In this document: one piece after another, positions 8,056 through 19,875 of the stretch
How the letters are laid out: each line of letters begins with the position of its first letter
How positions within the stretch are numbered: the first letter of the stretch is position 1
Source: Alphaproteobacteria bacterium
GTDB taxonomy: Bacteria; Pseudomonadota; Alphaproteobacteria; Rhizobiales; Rhizobiaceae
Assembly (NCBI GenBank): GCA_018823835.1
Contig: JAHJHT010000003.1
Coordinates: 154,471 to 218,470, forward strand
Direction: 5' to 3'
Length of the DNA: 64,000 nucleotides
The notes under the pieces: generated by a model
What the model was told of the DNA's origin: nothing
Databases searched by the model: none
What the model saw: only the letters and a program-made list of their open reading frames with translations
Program-made: the position numbers and the translations under genes

Positions 8056-11028
8056 ATGAACAGCAGACCGGCAACGCAAACCGGCGGGCCGGACCTGCGC
8101 CTGCAGCCCCTACTGTCCCTGTCGCCGCTCGACCGGGATGCTGCCGCCGAAGAAATCGCCGAGATCGCGGCGTCGGCGGCCGAGGCGGAACTCCCGAGGC
8201 TTGCCGCCCTGCTTTCCGGCAAGGGCAAGCAGCGCGACTTTCTCGCCGCCGTCTTCGATCTGTCGCCCTTCCTGCGCGACTGCGTGCGCCGTCGGCCCGA
8301 GATCCTGGACGCACTCTTCGACAACACCGTCGCCGAACGGCTCGACGCCATCCTGTCGGAAATCGGCGCCGCCGCACGCGCCGAAGACGCGTCCGAAAGC
8401 GGCGTGATGAAGGCCCTGCGACGCCTGAAGCTCGAGGCGCATTTCCTGATCGCGCTGGCCGAACTGGCCGGCGAGGCGGAGACGGAACTGACGGTACGCC
8501 GCCTGAGCGATCTGGCCGACGCCTGCATCTGCGCCGCCATCGACTTCCTGCTCATCGACGCCGATGGCCAGGGCAAGCTGAAGCTTGTCGACCCGCAGCA
8601 ACCGGGCAGGGGATCGGGCTGGATCGTGCTCGGCATGGGCAAGCTCGGCGCCCACGAGCTCAACTTCTCTTCCGACATCGACCTCGTGGTCTTCTTCGAC
8701 CCGGAGGCGCCGGCGGTCACCGATCCGATGGACGCCACCGATCTTTTCGCGCGGCTCACCCGGCGGCTGGTGCGCATGCTGCACGACCGCACCGAGCACG
8801 GCTACGTCTTCCGCACCGATCTGCGCCTGCGGCCCGATCCGGGCTCGACGCCGCTCGCCATACCGGTCGAGGCAGCGCTCAACTACTATGAAAGCCGCGG
8901 ACAGAACTGGGAACGCGCCGCCATGATCAAGGCGCGCCCGGTCGCCGGCGACATCAAGGCCGGCGACGCCTTCCTCAAGGAACTGCAGCCCTATGTCTGG
9001 CGCAAGTATCTCGATTTCGCCGCGATCGCCGATGTCCATTCGATCAAGCGTCAGATCCACGCCCACAAGGGCCATGGCGAGATCGCCGTGCTCGGCCACA
9101 ACATTAAGCTCGGCCGCGGTGGCATCCGCGAGATCGAGTTCTTCGTCCAGACCCAGCAACTGATTGCCGGCGGACGCTTTCCGGAACTGCGCCTGCGCGA
9201 GACCGTACCGATGCTCGGCCAGCTCGCAGCGCGCGGCTGGATCACCGGGGAGGTGCGCGACGAACTCGCCGCGCAATACTGGTTCCTGCGCCGCGTCGAG
9301 CATGCCGTGCAGATGGTGGCCGACGAGCAGACCCATGTCCTGCCCGACACCGACGAGGAGTTGCTGCGCATCGCGCGCATGCTGGCCTTTGCCGAAGCAG
9401 ACGACTTCTCCAAGGCCTTCCGTGCCGCGCTGAATGCGGTGGAGAGCCACTACGCCGCGCTGTTCGAGACGGCGCCGGAACTGTCGTCGGGCATCGGCAA
9501 CCTCGTCTTCACCGGCGACCTCGACGATCCCGACACGCTCAAGACGCTGGCGCAGCTGGGTTTCGAGCGGACAAGCGACATCTGCCGCGTGATCCGCGGC
9601 TGGCATTTCGGGCGATACCGCGCGACGCAGTCGGCTGAAGCGCGCGAAAGGCTGACCGAGCTTACGCCGGCCCTGCTCGACGCTTTCGGCAAGACGCGGC
9701 GTGCCGACGAGGCTCTGATCCGGTTCGACGAGTTCCTTGCCGGCCTTCCAGCCGGTATCCAGCTCTTCTCGCTGCTGCAGAACAATCCCGCACTGCTGAA
9801 GCTCGTCGCGACCATCATGGGCGCCGCCCCCCGGCTCGCCGGCATCATCACGCGCCGTCCGCACGTCTTCGATGGGTTGCTCGACCCGGCACTGCTCTCC
9901 GAGCTTCCCAATCGCGCCTATCTGTCGGCCCGGTTGGCCGCCTTTCTCGAAAACTCGGTTCTCTACGAGGACATCCTCGATCGGCTTCGCATCTTTGCGT
10001 CGGAACAGAAATTCCTGATCGGAGTACGCCTGCTCGCAGGCTCCATCGACCCGACGCGCGCCAGCAAGGCGTTTTCCGACCTTGCCGACCTGACGATCGG
10101 CGCCGCACTGGAGGCGGTTCAGGCCGAGGTGGCCGAGCGCCACGGCGTGATTGCCGGCGGCCGCGCCGTCATCCTCGGCATGGGCAAGCTCGGCAGCCGC
10201 GAACTCACCGCCGGCTCGGACGTCGACCTGATCCTGCTCTACGACCACGACCCGGATGCCGAGGAGTCGGATGGGGACAAGCCGCTCTACCCGTCCCAGT
10301 ACTACGCCCGGCTGACGCAGCGGCTGATAGCGGCGGTTTCGGCGCCGACCGCCGAAGGGGTTCTCTACGAGCTCGACCTCAGGCTGCGACCCTCCGGCAA
10401 CAAGGGCCCGGTCGCCACACACTTCGACGCATTCAAGAAATACCAGCGCAGCGAGGCTTGGGTCTGGGAGCACATGGCGCTGACGCGCGCACGCGTTGTC
10501 GCCGGCGACCCTGAACTCGCCGAGGCGACGGAAGTCGAGGTCGAGGCCATTCTCGCCCTGCCGCGCGACCGTGCAAAGACGGTAGCCGAGGCCATCAAGA
10601 TGCGGGCCCTGATCGAGGAGGAGAAGCCGCCACGCGACCTATGGGACATCAAGCTCGTCCCCGGTGGGCTGATCGACCTCGAGTTCATCGCGCAGGTGGC
10701 GGTGCTGACGCATCAGCTCGAAGGCGAGGGCAAGGCAACCGGCACCGCGACGGTGTTGTCGCGGCTGGCGCCGGGCTTCGCCGACGCGCAGATGAAGCAG
10801 GAACTCAGCGACGCCTTCGGGCTCTATCTGACGCTGACGCAGATCATCAGGCTCTGCCTGACCGGGCATTTCGAACGGGAGGACATTCCCCCCGGCCTGT
10901 CTGATCTGCTGCTGACCGCCACCGACCTGCCGGATATCGGCGTGCTGGAGGCGCATCTGACGGAGACGGCGAACCGGGTTCGCGGCCATTTCGAGCGGCT
11001 GCTGGGCGGCAAGGCCGAAAAGGCCTGA
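8056..11028 (+). CDS. glnE: Bifunctional glutamine synthetase adenylyltransferase/deadenylylase
   Basis: The 990-residue protein is the expected length for GlnE and carries both nucleotidyltransferase domains. The N-terminal deadenylylase has GMGKLGAHELNFSSDIDLVV at about residue 194; the C-terminal adenylylase has GMGKLGSRELTAGSDVDLIL at about residue 708. Each contains the GxGKLG...SDxDL signature. The enzyme turns glutamine synthetase off and on in response to PII protein and glutamine. It follows the histidine kinase by one base. Its stop lies 3 bp from the stop of the convergent PleC-like kinase. Confidence 0.97.
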   Translation: MNSRPATQTGGPDLRLQPLLSLSPLDRDAAAEEIAEIAASAAEAELPRLAALLSGKGKQRDFLAAVFDLSPFLRDCVRRRPEILDALFDNTVAERLDAILSEIGAAARAEDASESGVMKALRRLKLEAHFLIALAELAGEAETELTVRRLSDLADACICAAIDFLLIDADGQGKLKLVDPQQPGRGSGWIVLGMGKLGAHELNFSSDIDLVVFFDPEAPAVTDPMDATDLFARLTRRLVRMLHDRTEHGYVFRTDLRLRPDPGSTPLAIPVEAALNYYESRGQNWERAAMIKARPVAGDIKAGDAFLKELQPYVWRKYLDFAAIADVHSIKRQIHAHKGHGEIAVLGHNIKLGRGGIREIEFFVQTQQLIAGGRFPELRLRETVPMLGQLAARGWITGEVRDELAAQYWFLRRVEHAVQMVADEQTHVLPDTDEELLRIARMLAFAEADDFSKAFRAALNAVESHYAALFETAPELSSGIGNLVFTGDLDDPDTLKTLAQLGFERTSDICRVIRGWHFGRYRATQSAEARERLTELTPALLDAFGKTRRADEALIRFDEFLAGLPAGIQLFSLLQNNPALLKLVATIMGAAPRLAGIITRRPHVFDGLLDPALLSELPNRAYLSARLAAFLENSVLYEDILDRLRIFASEQKFLIGVRLLAGSIDPTRASKAFSDLADLTIGAALEAVQAEVAERHGVIAGGRAVILGMGKLGSRELTAGSDVDLILLYDHDPDAEESDGDKPLYPSQYYARLTQRLIAAVSAPTAEGVLYELDLRLRPSGNKGPVATHFDAFKKYQRSEAWVWEHMALTRARVVAGDPELAEATEVEVEAILALPRDRAKTVAEAIKMRALIEEEKPPRDLWDIKLVPGGLIDLEFIAQVAVLTHQLEGEGKATGTATVLSRLAPGFADAQMKQELSDAFGLYLTLTQIIRLCLTGHFEREDIPPGLSDLLLTATDLPDIGVLEAHLTETANRVRGHFERLLGGKAEKA

Positions 11029-11031
11029 TCC

Positions 11032-13359
<2,328 letters not shown>

Positions 13360-13501
13360 TAGCCGTCCCCCTTGAATTCCCTATTGACGACCCTGCAACG
13401 CCGCACGACCCGAATCGTCCATAAGGAATCAAAGGTGATTCGCCTTGTCCAGTGGCAGGCGACAAAAAGATTAAAAATTTCGATAAATTGACGCGAAAAG
13501 C

Positions 13502-16147
13502 CTAGTTCAGCGTCCGCTCGACGATATCGCGCAGGTCGGCCGACAGGTTTTCGGCGCCGGCAATCGACAGCAGCGCCTCGCGCGCCCTGGCCTGGCGGTT
13601 GGGTTCGAGCGAGCGCCACGACCTCAGCGCCGTCGCCAGCCGAGCCGCCAGTTGCGGGTTGCCGCGCTCGATCTCGAGCACGATTCCGGCGAAATAGGCA
13701 TAGCCCGCGCCGTCGACGCGGTTGAAGCCGGTCTGGTTGGCGCTGGCGAAGGTGCCGATGAGCGCGCGTACCCGGTTGGGGTTGGTCAGCGAGAAGCCGG
13801 GATGGCCGGTCAACCTGCGCACCGTGTCGAGCGTGCCGGCACCCGGCACCGTCGCCTGGATCTGCAGCCACTTGTCGAGCACCAGCGCGTCGCCGCGATA
13901 CTTCTTCTCGAATTCTGCCAGCGCCTGTTCGGCCTGTTGCGTCCCCGCATGGCGGTGCGCCAGAACGGTCAGGGCCGCAACGCGGTCGGTCATGTTGCTG
14001 GCCGTCTTGAAGTGCCGCACGGCCCGCTCCAGTCCCTCCGGCTGGACAGCGAGATAGTCGAGCAGCGTGTTCCGCAGGGCCCGGCGTCCGGCACTCGCCG
14101 CATCGGGACTGAAGGCACCCTTCCAGTCGAGGCTGGCATAGAGGTCTCCGAAGGCCTCGCCATTCGCCCCGGCGATGGCGTCGACCAGCGCATTGCGGCT
14201 TGCCAGAATGGCTTCGGGATCGATGTTCTTGCCGATCTCGCGCGCCACGTCGGCCTCGCCGGGAAGTGCCAGTGTCAGCGCGCGGTAAGCGTGCTCCAAC
14301 GTGTCGTCGGCGGCGATCACGCCGGCAAGTTCCACAAGCTGCCTTGTAAAGCTGGGCTGTCGCCCGCCGAGCACCTTGCGGTAGGCGCCGATCAGCGCCT
14401 CGGTCAGAAGCGTGTTGTAGGCCTGCCAGCGTGAGAACGGGTCGCTGTCGTGCCGGGCGAGGAAAAGCTGGTCTTCGCGCCGTTGTTCTACCGACAGCGT
14501 GACGGGTGCGGAGAAGCCGCGGTTGAGCGACAGGACCGGCCGCTCCGCGACGCCGGAAAACGTCACCACGTGGCGCCGCTTTCGGACATGGATGACGCCG
14601 CCTTCCACGACCGCGCCGTCGACTGCCGCGGGCTGGATGTCCTCGCCGTCGCGGCCGACCAGGCCGAAGGCGAGGGGAATGTGCATCAGGCGCTTGCGGC
14701 TCTCGGACGGCGTCGGCGGCACCGACTGCTCGATCTCGACGGTGAAGGTCTTTGCGGCGGCGTCGTGGCTCGTCGTCACTGCGAGGTTGGGCGTGCCGGC
14801 CTGGTGGTACCAGAGCGCGAACTGCGACAGGTCTCGGCCCGAGGAGTCCTCGAACACTTTCAGGAAATCCTCGACCGTCGCGGCCTCGCCGTCATGGCGT
14901 TCGAAGTAGAGATCCATGCCGCGCCGGAAATCGTCACGCCCGAGGATGGTGCGGATCATGCGCACGACCTCGGAGCCCTTTTCGTAGACCGTCGTCGTGT
15001 AGAAATTGTTGATTTCGCGGTAGCGGCGCGGCCGCACCGGATGCGCCAGCGGCCCCTGGTCCTCGGGGAACTGGTGGGCGCGCAGCGTGCGCACCTCGGC
15101 GATGCGCTTGACGGCGCGCGAGCGCTGGTCGGCCGAGAACTCATGGTCGCGAAAGACGGTCAGGCCTTCCTTGAGGCAGAGCTGGAACCAGTCGCGGCAA
15201 GTGATTCTGTTGCCGGTCCAATTGTGGAAGTACTCATGCGCGATGATCGCCTCGATATTGGCGAAGTCCGCGTCGGTCGCCGTCTCGTCATTGGCCAGCA
15301 CATACTTGTCGTTGAAGATGTTGAGACCCTTGTTCTCCATCGCGCCCATGTTGAAGTCGGACACGGCGACGATGTTGAAGACGTCGAGGTCGTATTCGCG
15401 CCCGAATACCTCTTCGTCCCAGCGCATGGAGCGCTTCAGCGCGTCCATGGCGTAGCCGGCCAGATGCTCCTTGCCGTGCTCGACATAGATGCCGAGCCGT
15501 ACCGTGCGGCCTGACCCGGTGACGAAGGTGTCATGGATCGAGCCGAGGTCGCCGGCCACCAGCGCGAAGAGATAGGACGGCTTCGGGAAGGGATCGTGCC
15601 AGACCGCGAAGTGGCGGCCGTCCGCGAGCTTGCCCTCTTCGATGAGATTGCCGTTCGACAGGAGCAGCGGCGCCTCCGACGCAGCAGCCTCGATACGAAC
15701 CGTATAGACCGACAGGACGTCCGGCCGATCGAGGAAATAGGTGATGCGGCGAAAGCCCTCGGCCTCGCATTGCGTGCTGTAGACGCCGGAAGTGCGGAAA
15801 AGGCCCATCAGCGCGAGGTTGGCGGAAGGATCGATCTCGGTCTCGATCGACAGCTCGAACGCGGCGGCGCGCGGCGGCGCCGGGATGATCAGCTGGTCGG
15901 GTGTCGCCTGGTAGTCGCTGTCGCCAAGCTCGACCCCGTCAATGGCGACGCGCAGGAGCTTGAGGCCGTCGCCGTCGAGGATCAGCGGCCGGCCCGGCTC
16001 GACGCCCTGGCGCCTGGTCACGGCGAGGCTGGAAGCCACATGGGTCCGTTGCGGCGACAGCCGGAACGTCAGGTCGGTGCGCGCAATCAGGTAGTCGCTC
16101 GGGTGGTAGTCTTCCAGGCGAAACACCTGGCCTGTGTCGGTACGCAT
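13502..16147 (-). CDS. pepN: Aminopeptidase N (M1 family)
   Basis: The 881-residue protein has the gammaproteobacterial-type PepN architecture. Key motifs are the exopeptidase sequence MGAMENKGLN, the zinc site HEYFHNW with the downstream glutamate (LKEGLTVFRD), the PepN Ig-like domain and a helical C-terminal domain. It removes N-terminal residues from peptides in the cytosol. I placed the start at 16147 (MRTDTGQVF) because AGGAAG lies 7 bp upstream and family members begin there; an upstream in-frame start would add 20 unconserved residues. It is transcribed away from the molybdenum hydroxylase gene. Confidence 0.96.
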   Translation of the reverse strand: MRTDTGQVFRLEDYHPSDYLIARTDLTFRLSPQRTHVASSLAVTRRQGVEPGRPLILDGDGLKLLRVAIDGVELGDSDYQATPDQLIIPAPPRAAAFELSIETEIDPSANLALMGLFRTSGVYSTQCEAEGFRRITYFLDRPDVLSVYTVRIEAAASEAPLLLSNGNLIEEGKLADGRHFAVWHDPFPKPSYLFALVAGDLGSIHDTFVTGSGRTVRLGIYVEHGKEHLAGYAMDALKRSMRWDEEVFGREYDLDVFNIVAVSDFNMGAMENKGLNIFNDKYVLANDETATDADFANIEAIIAHEYFHNWTGNRITCRDWFQLCLKEGLTVFRDHEFSADQRSRAVKRIAEVRTLRAHQFPEDQGPLAHPVRPRRYREINNFYTTTVYEKGSEVVRMIRTILGRDDFRRGMDLYFERHDGEAATVEDFLKVFEDSSGRDLSQFALWYHQAGTPNLAVTTSHDAAAKTFTVEIEQSVPPTPSESRKRLMHIPLAFGLVGRDGEDIQPAAVDGAVVEGGVIHVRKRRHVVTFSGVAERPVLSLNRGFSAPVTLSVEQRREDQLFLARHDSDPFSRWQAYNTLLTEALIGAYRKVLGGRQPSFTRQLVELAGVIAADDTLEHAYRALTLALPGEADVAREIGKNIDPEAILASRNALVDAIAGANGEAFGDLYASLDWKGAFSPDAASAGRRALRNTLLDYLAVQPEGLERAVRHFKTASNMTDRVAALTVLAHRHAGTQQAEQALAEFEKKYRGDALVLDKWLQIQATVPGAGTLDTVRRLTGHPGFSLTNPNRVRALIGTFASANQTGFNRVDGAGYAYFAGIVLEIERGNPQLAARLATALRSWRSLEPNRQARAREALLSIAGAENLSADLRDIVERTLN

Positions 16148-16309
16148 GCACGGACTTCCTGTCGAAATGCCGGATATCGGCCGCCTGCCATTGCCGCAGG
16201 CGTGCACGATATGTGAAAGGAGGTGCTGTACACGAAACGGCCCCTCGACAAAACCGGGACAGGGCTTATTTCAGACAGGCATTTCACTTCGAACCAAAGA
16301 GGCAGCCCC

Positions 16310-18616
16310 ATGACCGTCGCAACTCCGAAATTCGGCATGGGCGCGTCGGTCCTGCGTCTCGAGGACCAGGCCTTCATCACCGGCCAGGGACGCTATACGG
16401 ACGACATCGCGCCGGAGGGCCTGCTGCACGGCTACGTGCTGCGCTCGCCGGTCGCAAAGGCGAGCTTCAAGATCGGTTCGCTGGATGACGCCAGGGCCGC
16501 GCCCGGCGTGCACCTCGTGCTTGCCGGCGAGGACGTCGCCGCTCTCGGCGCGCTCAAGTCGGGCGTCATGCAGCGCCAGCCGGATGGTTCGCGAGCCCCC
16601 ACCCGCGACATTCCGATCCTCTGCCGCGAGCGGGTCAACCATGTCGGCGACGCCGTCGCCTTCATCGTCGCCGAATCGCGCGAACTGGCGCAGGACGCCT
16701 CCGAACTGATCGAAGTGGATTACGACAGCGAGGAGGCTGCCTCTGCCACCGCGACCGCTCTCGATCCCGGGACGCCGCTTGTCTGGCCCGAGCTTGGCAG
16801 CAACCGCGCCTTCACCTACCGCTTCGGAGACCGCGAGAAATCCGACGCCGCCTTTGCCGGGGCCGACAAGGTCACGCGCGTCGAGTTCCACAACAACCGG
16901 CTGGTCTGCAACTACATGGAACCGCGCTCGGCCATCGCCGAGTGGCGTGCCGACGAGGACCGCTTCGTGCTGACCACCGGCTCGCAGGGCGTGCATTCCA
17001 TGCAGACCGTGCTGGCGGCGATGTTCAAGATCGACAAGCAGAAGCTGCGCGTCGTGACGCCGGACGTCGGCGGCGGCTTCGGCACCAAGGGCTTCGTCTA
17101 CCGCGAGCACGCGCTGGTCATCGAGGCCGCGCGGTTGCTCGACAGGCCCGTCAAATGGGCGAGCGACCGCACAGAGCATTTCCTGACCGACGCGCACGGC
17201 CGCGACAATGTCGTGGCGGCGGAAATGGCGATGGACAAGGACGGCCGCTTCCTGTCGCTCAAGGTCGACATGAAGGCCAATCTCGGTGCCTACATCTCGC
17301 AATACGGCCCCTTCATCCCCTATGTAGGCGCCACCATGTCGACCGGCGTCTACGACATCCAGGCGCTCGATGTCGAAATCGCCGGCGTCTACACCAACAC
17401 CACGCCCGTCGACGCCTATCGCGGCGCCGGGCGGCCCGAGGCGGCGCTGCTGCTGGAGAAGCTGGTCGATGCCTGCGCCCGCGACATCGGCATCGGCCGT
17501 GAGGAAATCCGCCGCCGCAATTTCATCAAGCCCGAGCAGTTCCCCTACCGCACCCAGACCAACAGGCTCTACGACGTCGGTGAGTTCGACGGCCACATGA
17601 CCCAGGCTCTCGAGCGCTCGGACTGGAACGGCTTCGAGGCGCGGCTGGCTGCTGCGAAGGCCGAGGGCAAGATCCGCGGCATCGGCATGGCGACCTATAT
17701 CGAGGCCTGCGCCTTCGCCGGCTCGGAGCCTGCCCATGTCGAGTTGAACGGCGACGGCACGGTGACGCTGAAGATCGGCACCCAGACCAACGGCCAGGGC
17801 CACGCGACGGCCTATGCCCAGTTCATCGCAGAGAAGCTCAACATCGGCATTGACCGCATCAAGATGCTGCAGGGCGACACCGACGACCTGCCGTCGGGCG
17901 GCGGCACCGGCGGCTCGCGCTCGATCCCGCTCGGTGGTGTCTCCGCGTCGCGGGCGGGTGAGGCGCTCGCCGAAAAGATCCGCAAGATCGCTGCCGACGA
18001 ACTCGAGGCCTCGGCTGCCGACATCGAGCTCGAAGACGGCTCGGCGCGCATCGTCGGCACTGACCGGACGATGACCTTCTCCGACATTGCCAAGGCGGCC
18101 AAGCAGCCCGACGATCTCAAGGGTTTTGGCGAATTCGTGCAGGAGGAGGCAACCTATCCGAACGGCACGCATGTCTGCGAGGTCGAGATCGACCCCGAGA
18201 CGGGCCTGACCAAGATCGTTCGCTACACCATCGTCGACGATTTCGGCGTCACGGTGAACCCGATCCTCCTCGCCGGCCAGATGCATGGCGGCGTCGTTCA
18301 GGGCATCGGCCAGGCGCTGGTCGAGGACACCGTCTATGGCGAGGATGGCCAGCTCCTGACGGCCAGCTTCATGGACTACGCCATGCCGCGCGCCGACGAC
18401 GTGCCCTTCTTCAGCTTCGAGACGCGCAACGTGCCCTCGACCACCAACGCCATGGGCATCAAGGGCGCGGGCGAGGCCGGCACGATTGGCGCCGGGCCTG
18501 CCGTACTCAACGCGGTGACCGATGCGCTCTACAGGGAATACGGCATCGGCCATATCGAGATGCCGGCAACGCCCGCCCGCATCTGGTCTGCGATCCAGGC
18601 AGCCGGCCGGAAGTGA
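16310..18616 (+). CDS. Molybdopterin-binding (CoxL/XDH-like) hydroxylase large subunit
   Basis: The 768-residue protein matches the molybdenum-cofactor large subunit of the xanthine dehydrogenase/CO dehydrogenase family. The N-terminal hammerhead domain starts with GMGASVLRLEDQAFITGQGRY, and cofactor-binding motifs include DVGGGFGTKG and the C-terminal GIKGAGEAGTIG with its catalytic glutamate. The active-site loop reads AYRGAGRPE, not AYxCSFR, so it is a form-II-type enzyme and not a true CO dehydrogenase; the substrate is unknown. The start follows AGAGG by 7 bp. No FAD or 2Fe-2S subunit gene lies next to it. Its stop overlaps the following permease (GTGA). Confidence 0.88.
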   Translation: MTVATPKFGMGASVLRLEDQAFITGQGRYTDDIAPEGLLHGYVLRSPVAKASFKIGSLDDARAAPGVHLVLAGEDVAALGALKSGVMQRQPDGSRAPTRDIPILCRERVNHVGDAVAFIVAESRELAQDASELIEVDYDSEEAASATATALDPGTPLVWPELGSNRAFTYRFGDREKSDAAFAGADKVTRVEFHNNRLVCNYMEPRSAIAEWRADEDRFVLTTGSQGVHSMQTVLAAMFKIDKQKLRVVTPDVGGGFGTKGFVYREHALVIEAARLLDRPVKWASDRTEHFLTDAHGRDNVVAAEMAMDKDGRFLSLKVDMKANLGAYISQYGPFIPYVGATMSTGVYDIQALDVEIAGVYTNTTPVDAYRGAGRPEAALLLEKLVDACARDIGIGREEIRRRNFIKPEQFPYRTQTNRLYDVGEFDGHMTQALERSDWNGFEARLAAAKAEGKIRGIGMATYIEACAFAGSEPAHVELNGDGTVTLKIGTQTNGQGHATAYAQFIAEKLNIGIDRIKMLQGDTDDLPSGGGTGGSRSIPLGGVSASRAGEALAEKIRKIAADELEASAADIELEDGSARIVGTDRTMTFSDIAKAAKQPDDLKGFGEFVQEEATYPNGTHVCEVEIDPETGLTKIVRYTIVDDFGVTVNPILLAGQMHGGVVQGIGQALVEDTVYGEDGQLLTASFMDYAMPRADDVPFFSFETRNVPSTTNAMGIKGAGEAGTIGAGPAVLNAVTDALYREYGIGHIEMPATPARIWSAIQAAGRK

Positions 18617-19557
18617 CGCCGGGCGGCCATCACGTCTCCAACCCGCTGGTCGGCATTGGCCTGAAGATCGTTTCAGTCGCCTTCTTCGTCGGCATGCAGA
18701 CCTGCATCAAGGCTTCGGGGCAATTGCCGGCCGGGCAGATCGTCTTCTTTCGCTCCTTCTTCGCGATCATCCCGATCATCGCCTATCTCGCCTACAGGCG
18801 CGAACTGCGGACGGCGATGCACACAGCCCGGCCGCTCGGCCAGATCTTTCGCGGGCTGGTCGGCGTTTCGTCCATGGGGCTCGGCTTCTTCGCGCTGACG
18901 CGGCTGCCGCTGCCGGAGGCCGTCACGCTCGGTTACGCGCAGCCGCTGCTCGTGGTGGTGTTCAGCGCGCTTTTCCTCGGCGAGGTGATCCGCGTATACC
19001 GCTGGAGCGCCGTCTGCGTCGGCCTCGTCGGCATTGCCGTCATTTCCTGGCCGACCCTGACGCTTTTCCGCTCGGGCGGCGCCCTCGGCAACGAGGAATT
19101 CGTCGGCATGATCGCCGTTCTCGCCGCTGCCGCCATTGCGGCCGTCGCAGTGCTCCTGGTGCGCGACCTCGTGCGCACCGAGAGGGCGGCGACCATCGTG
19201 CTCTGGTTCTCGTTGACGGCGAGCTGCATGGCGCTGCTGTCGATCCCCTTCGGCTGGCAGGCCGTGTCGACGCAGCAGGTGCTGCTGCTGATCCTGTCCG
19301 GCATCTTCGGTGGCCTTGGCCAGATCCTGATGACAACGGCTTACCGTCATGCCGAAGCTTCGACGGTAGCGCCCTTCGAATACACCTCGATGCTGCTCGC
19401 CATCGCCATCGGCTATCTCGCCTTCGGCAACATCCCGACGCTCTATACGCTGGTCGGCGGCACCATCGTCATCGGTGCCGGCATCTTCATCGTCTGGCGC
19501 GAGCGCCAGCTCGGCATCGAGCGCAAGGCAGCGATCAGGGTGACCCCGCCCGAATAG
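18613..19557 (+). CDS. EamA/DMT-family permease
   Basis: The 314-residue protein is predicted to have ten membrane helices in two homologous halves, the EamA (RhaT-like) drug/metabolite transporter layout. Conserved stretches include FFRSFFAIIP in the first half and APFEYTSMLLAIAIGYLAFG in the second half. The GTG start overlaps the stop of the hydroxylase gene, so the two are likely translated from one message; import or export of the hydroxylase substrate or product is an inference. The substrate cannot be predicted. Confidence 0.9.
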   Translation: MTPGGHHVSNPLVGIGLKIVSVAFFVGMQTCIKASGQLPAGQIVFFRSFFAIIPIIAYLAYRRELRTAMHTARPLGQIFRGLVGVSSMGLGFFALTRLPLPEAVTLGYAQPLLVVVFSALFLGEVIRVYRWSAVCVGLVGIAVISWPTLTLFRSGGALGNEEFVGMIAVLAAAAIAAVAVLLVRDLVRTERAATIVLWFSLTASCMALLSIPFGWQAVSTQQVLLLILSGIFGGLGQILMTTAYRHAEASTVAPFEYTSMLLAIAIGYLAFGNIPTLYTLVGGTIVIGAGIFIVWRERQLGIERKAAIRVTPPE

Positions 19558-19678
19558 CTGTCGGCGAACCTCGACGGATACTCAACCAATGAGGGTATTA
19601 AATTAACGATGTTACTTCAGGTTGATCGTCTGACTGCGGTGTGAGACCATTCTGCAGGGATGGTTGCGGGAGAATCAA

Positions 19679-19825
19679 ATGAACTCGTTTCTGGCGTCGC
19701 TTGCCATCTTCACTCTTGTGCTGACCGGCGTTGCCGGAGCCCACGGAGGTGGCTGCCGCAAGAGTTCGCCGCCAGGCCAGTGCTGCCACATGGACAACAG
19801 CAAGGGCCGGGTCCACTGCCACTGA
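19679..19825 (+). CDS. Small secreted Cys/His-rich peptide
   Basis: This 48-residue gene is preceded by GGGAG about 7 bp before the ATG. Residues 1-21 form a signal peptide (NSFLASLAIFTLVLTGVAGA, cleavage around AHG). The mature 27 residues contain C26, C35 and C36, C47 and several His (GGGCRKSSPPGQCCHMD and VHCH). The spacing and the closing HCH resemble the short YHYH-type secreted proteins of rhizobia, some of which are thought to bind metal. Function is unknown. The DNA is free-standing between the permease and the UDG gene. Confidence 0.6.
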   Translation: MNSFLASLAIFTLVLTGVAGAHGGGCRKSSPPGQCCHMDNSKGRVHCH

Positions 19826-19875
19826 CGCTTTCCGACCGGAAGTAACGTCGGCGTCTTGCTGTCCGCTTTGGCAGT

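Noticed and set aside
16310..18616. CO dehydrogenase (CoxL)
   Set aside because: The active-site loop reads AYRGAGR, without the AYxCSFR cysteine motif of true CO dehydrogenases, and the small and medium subunits are absent.
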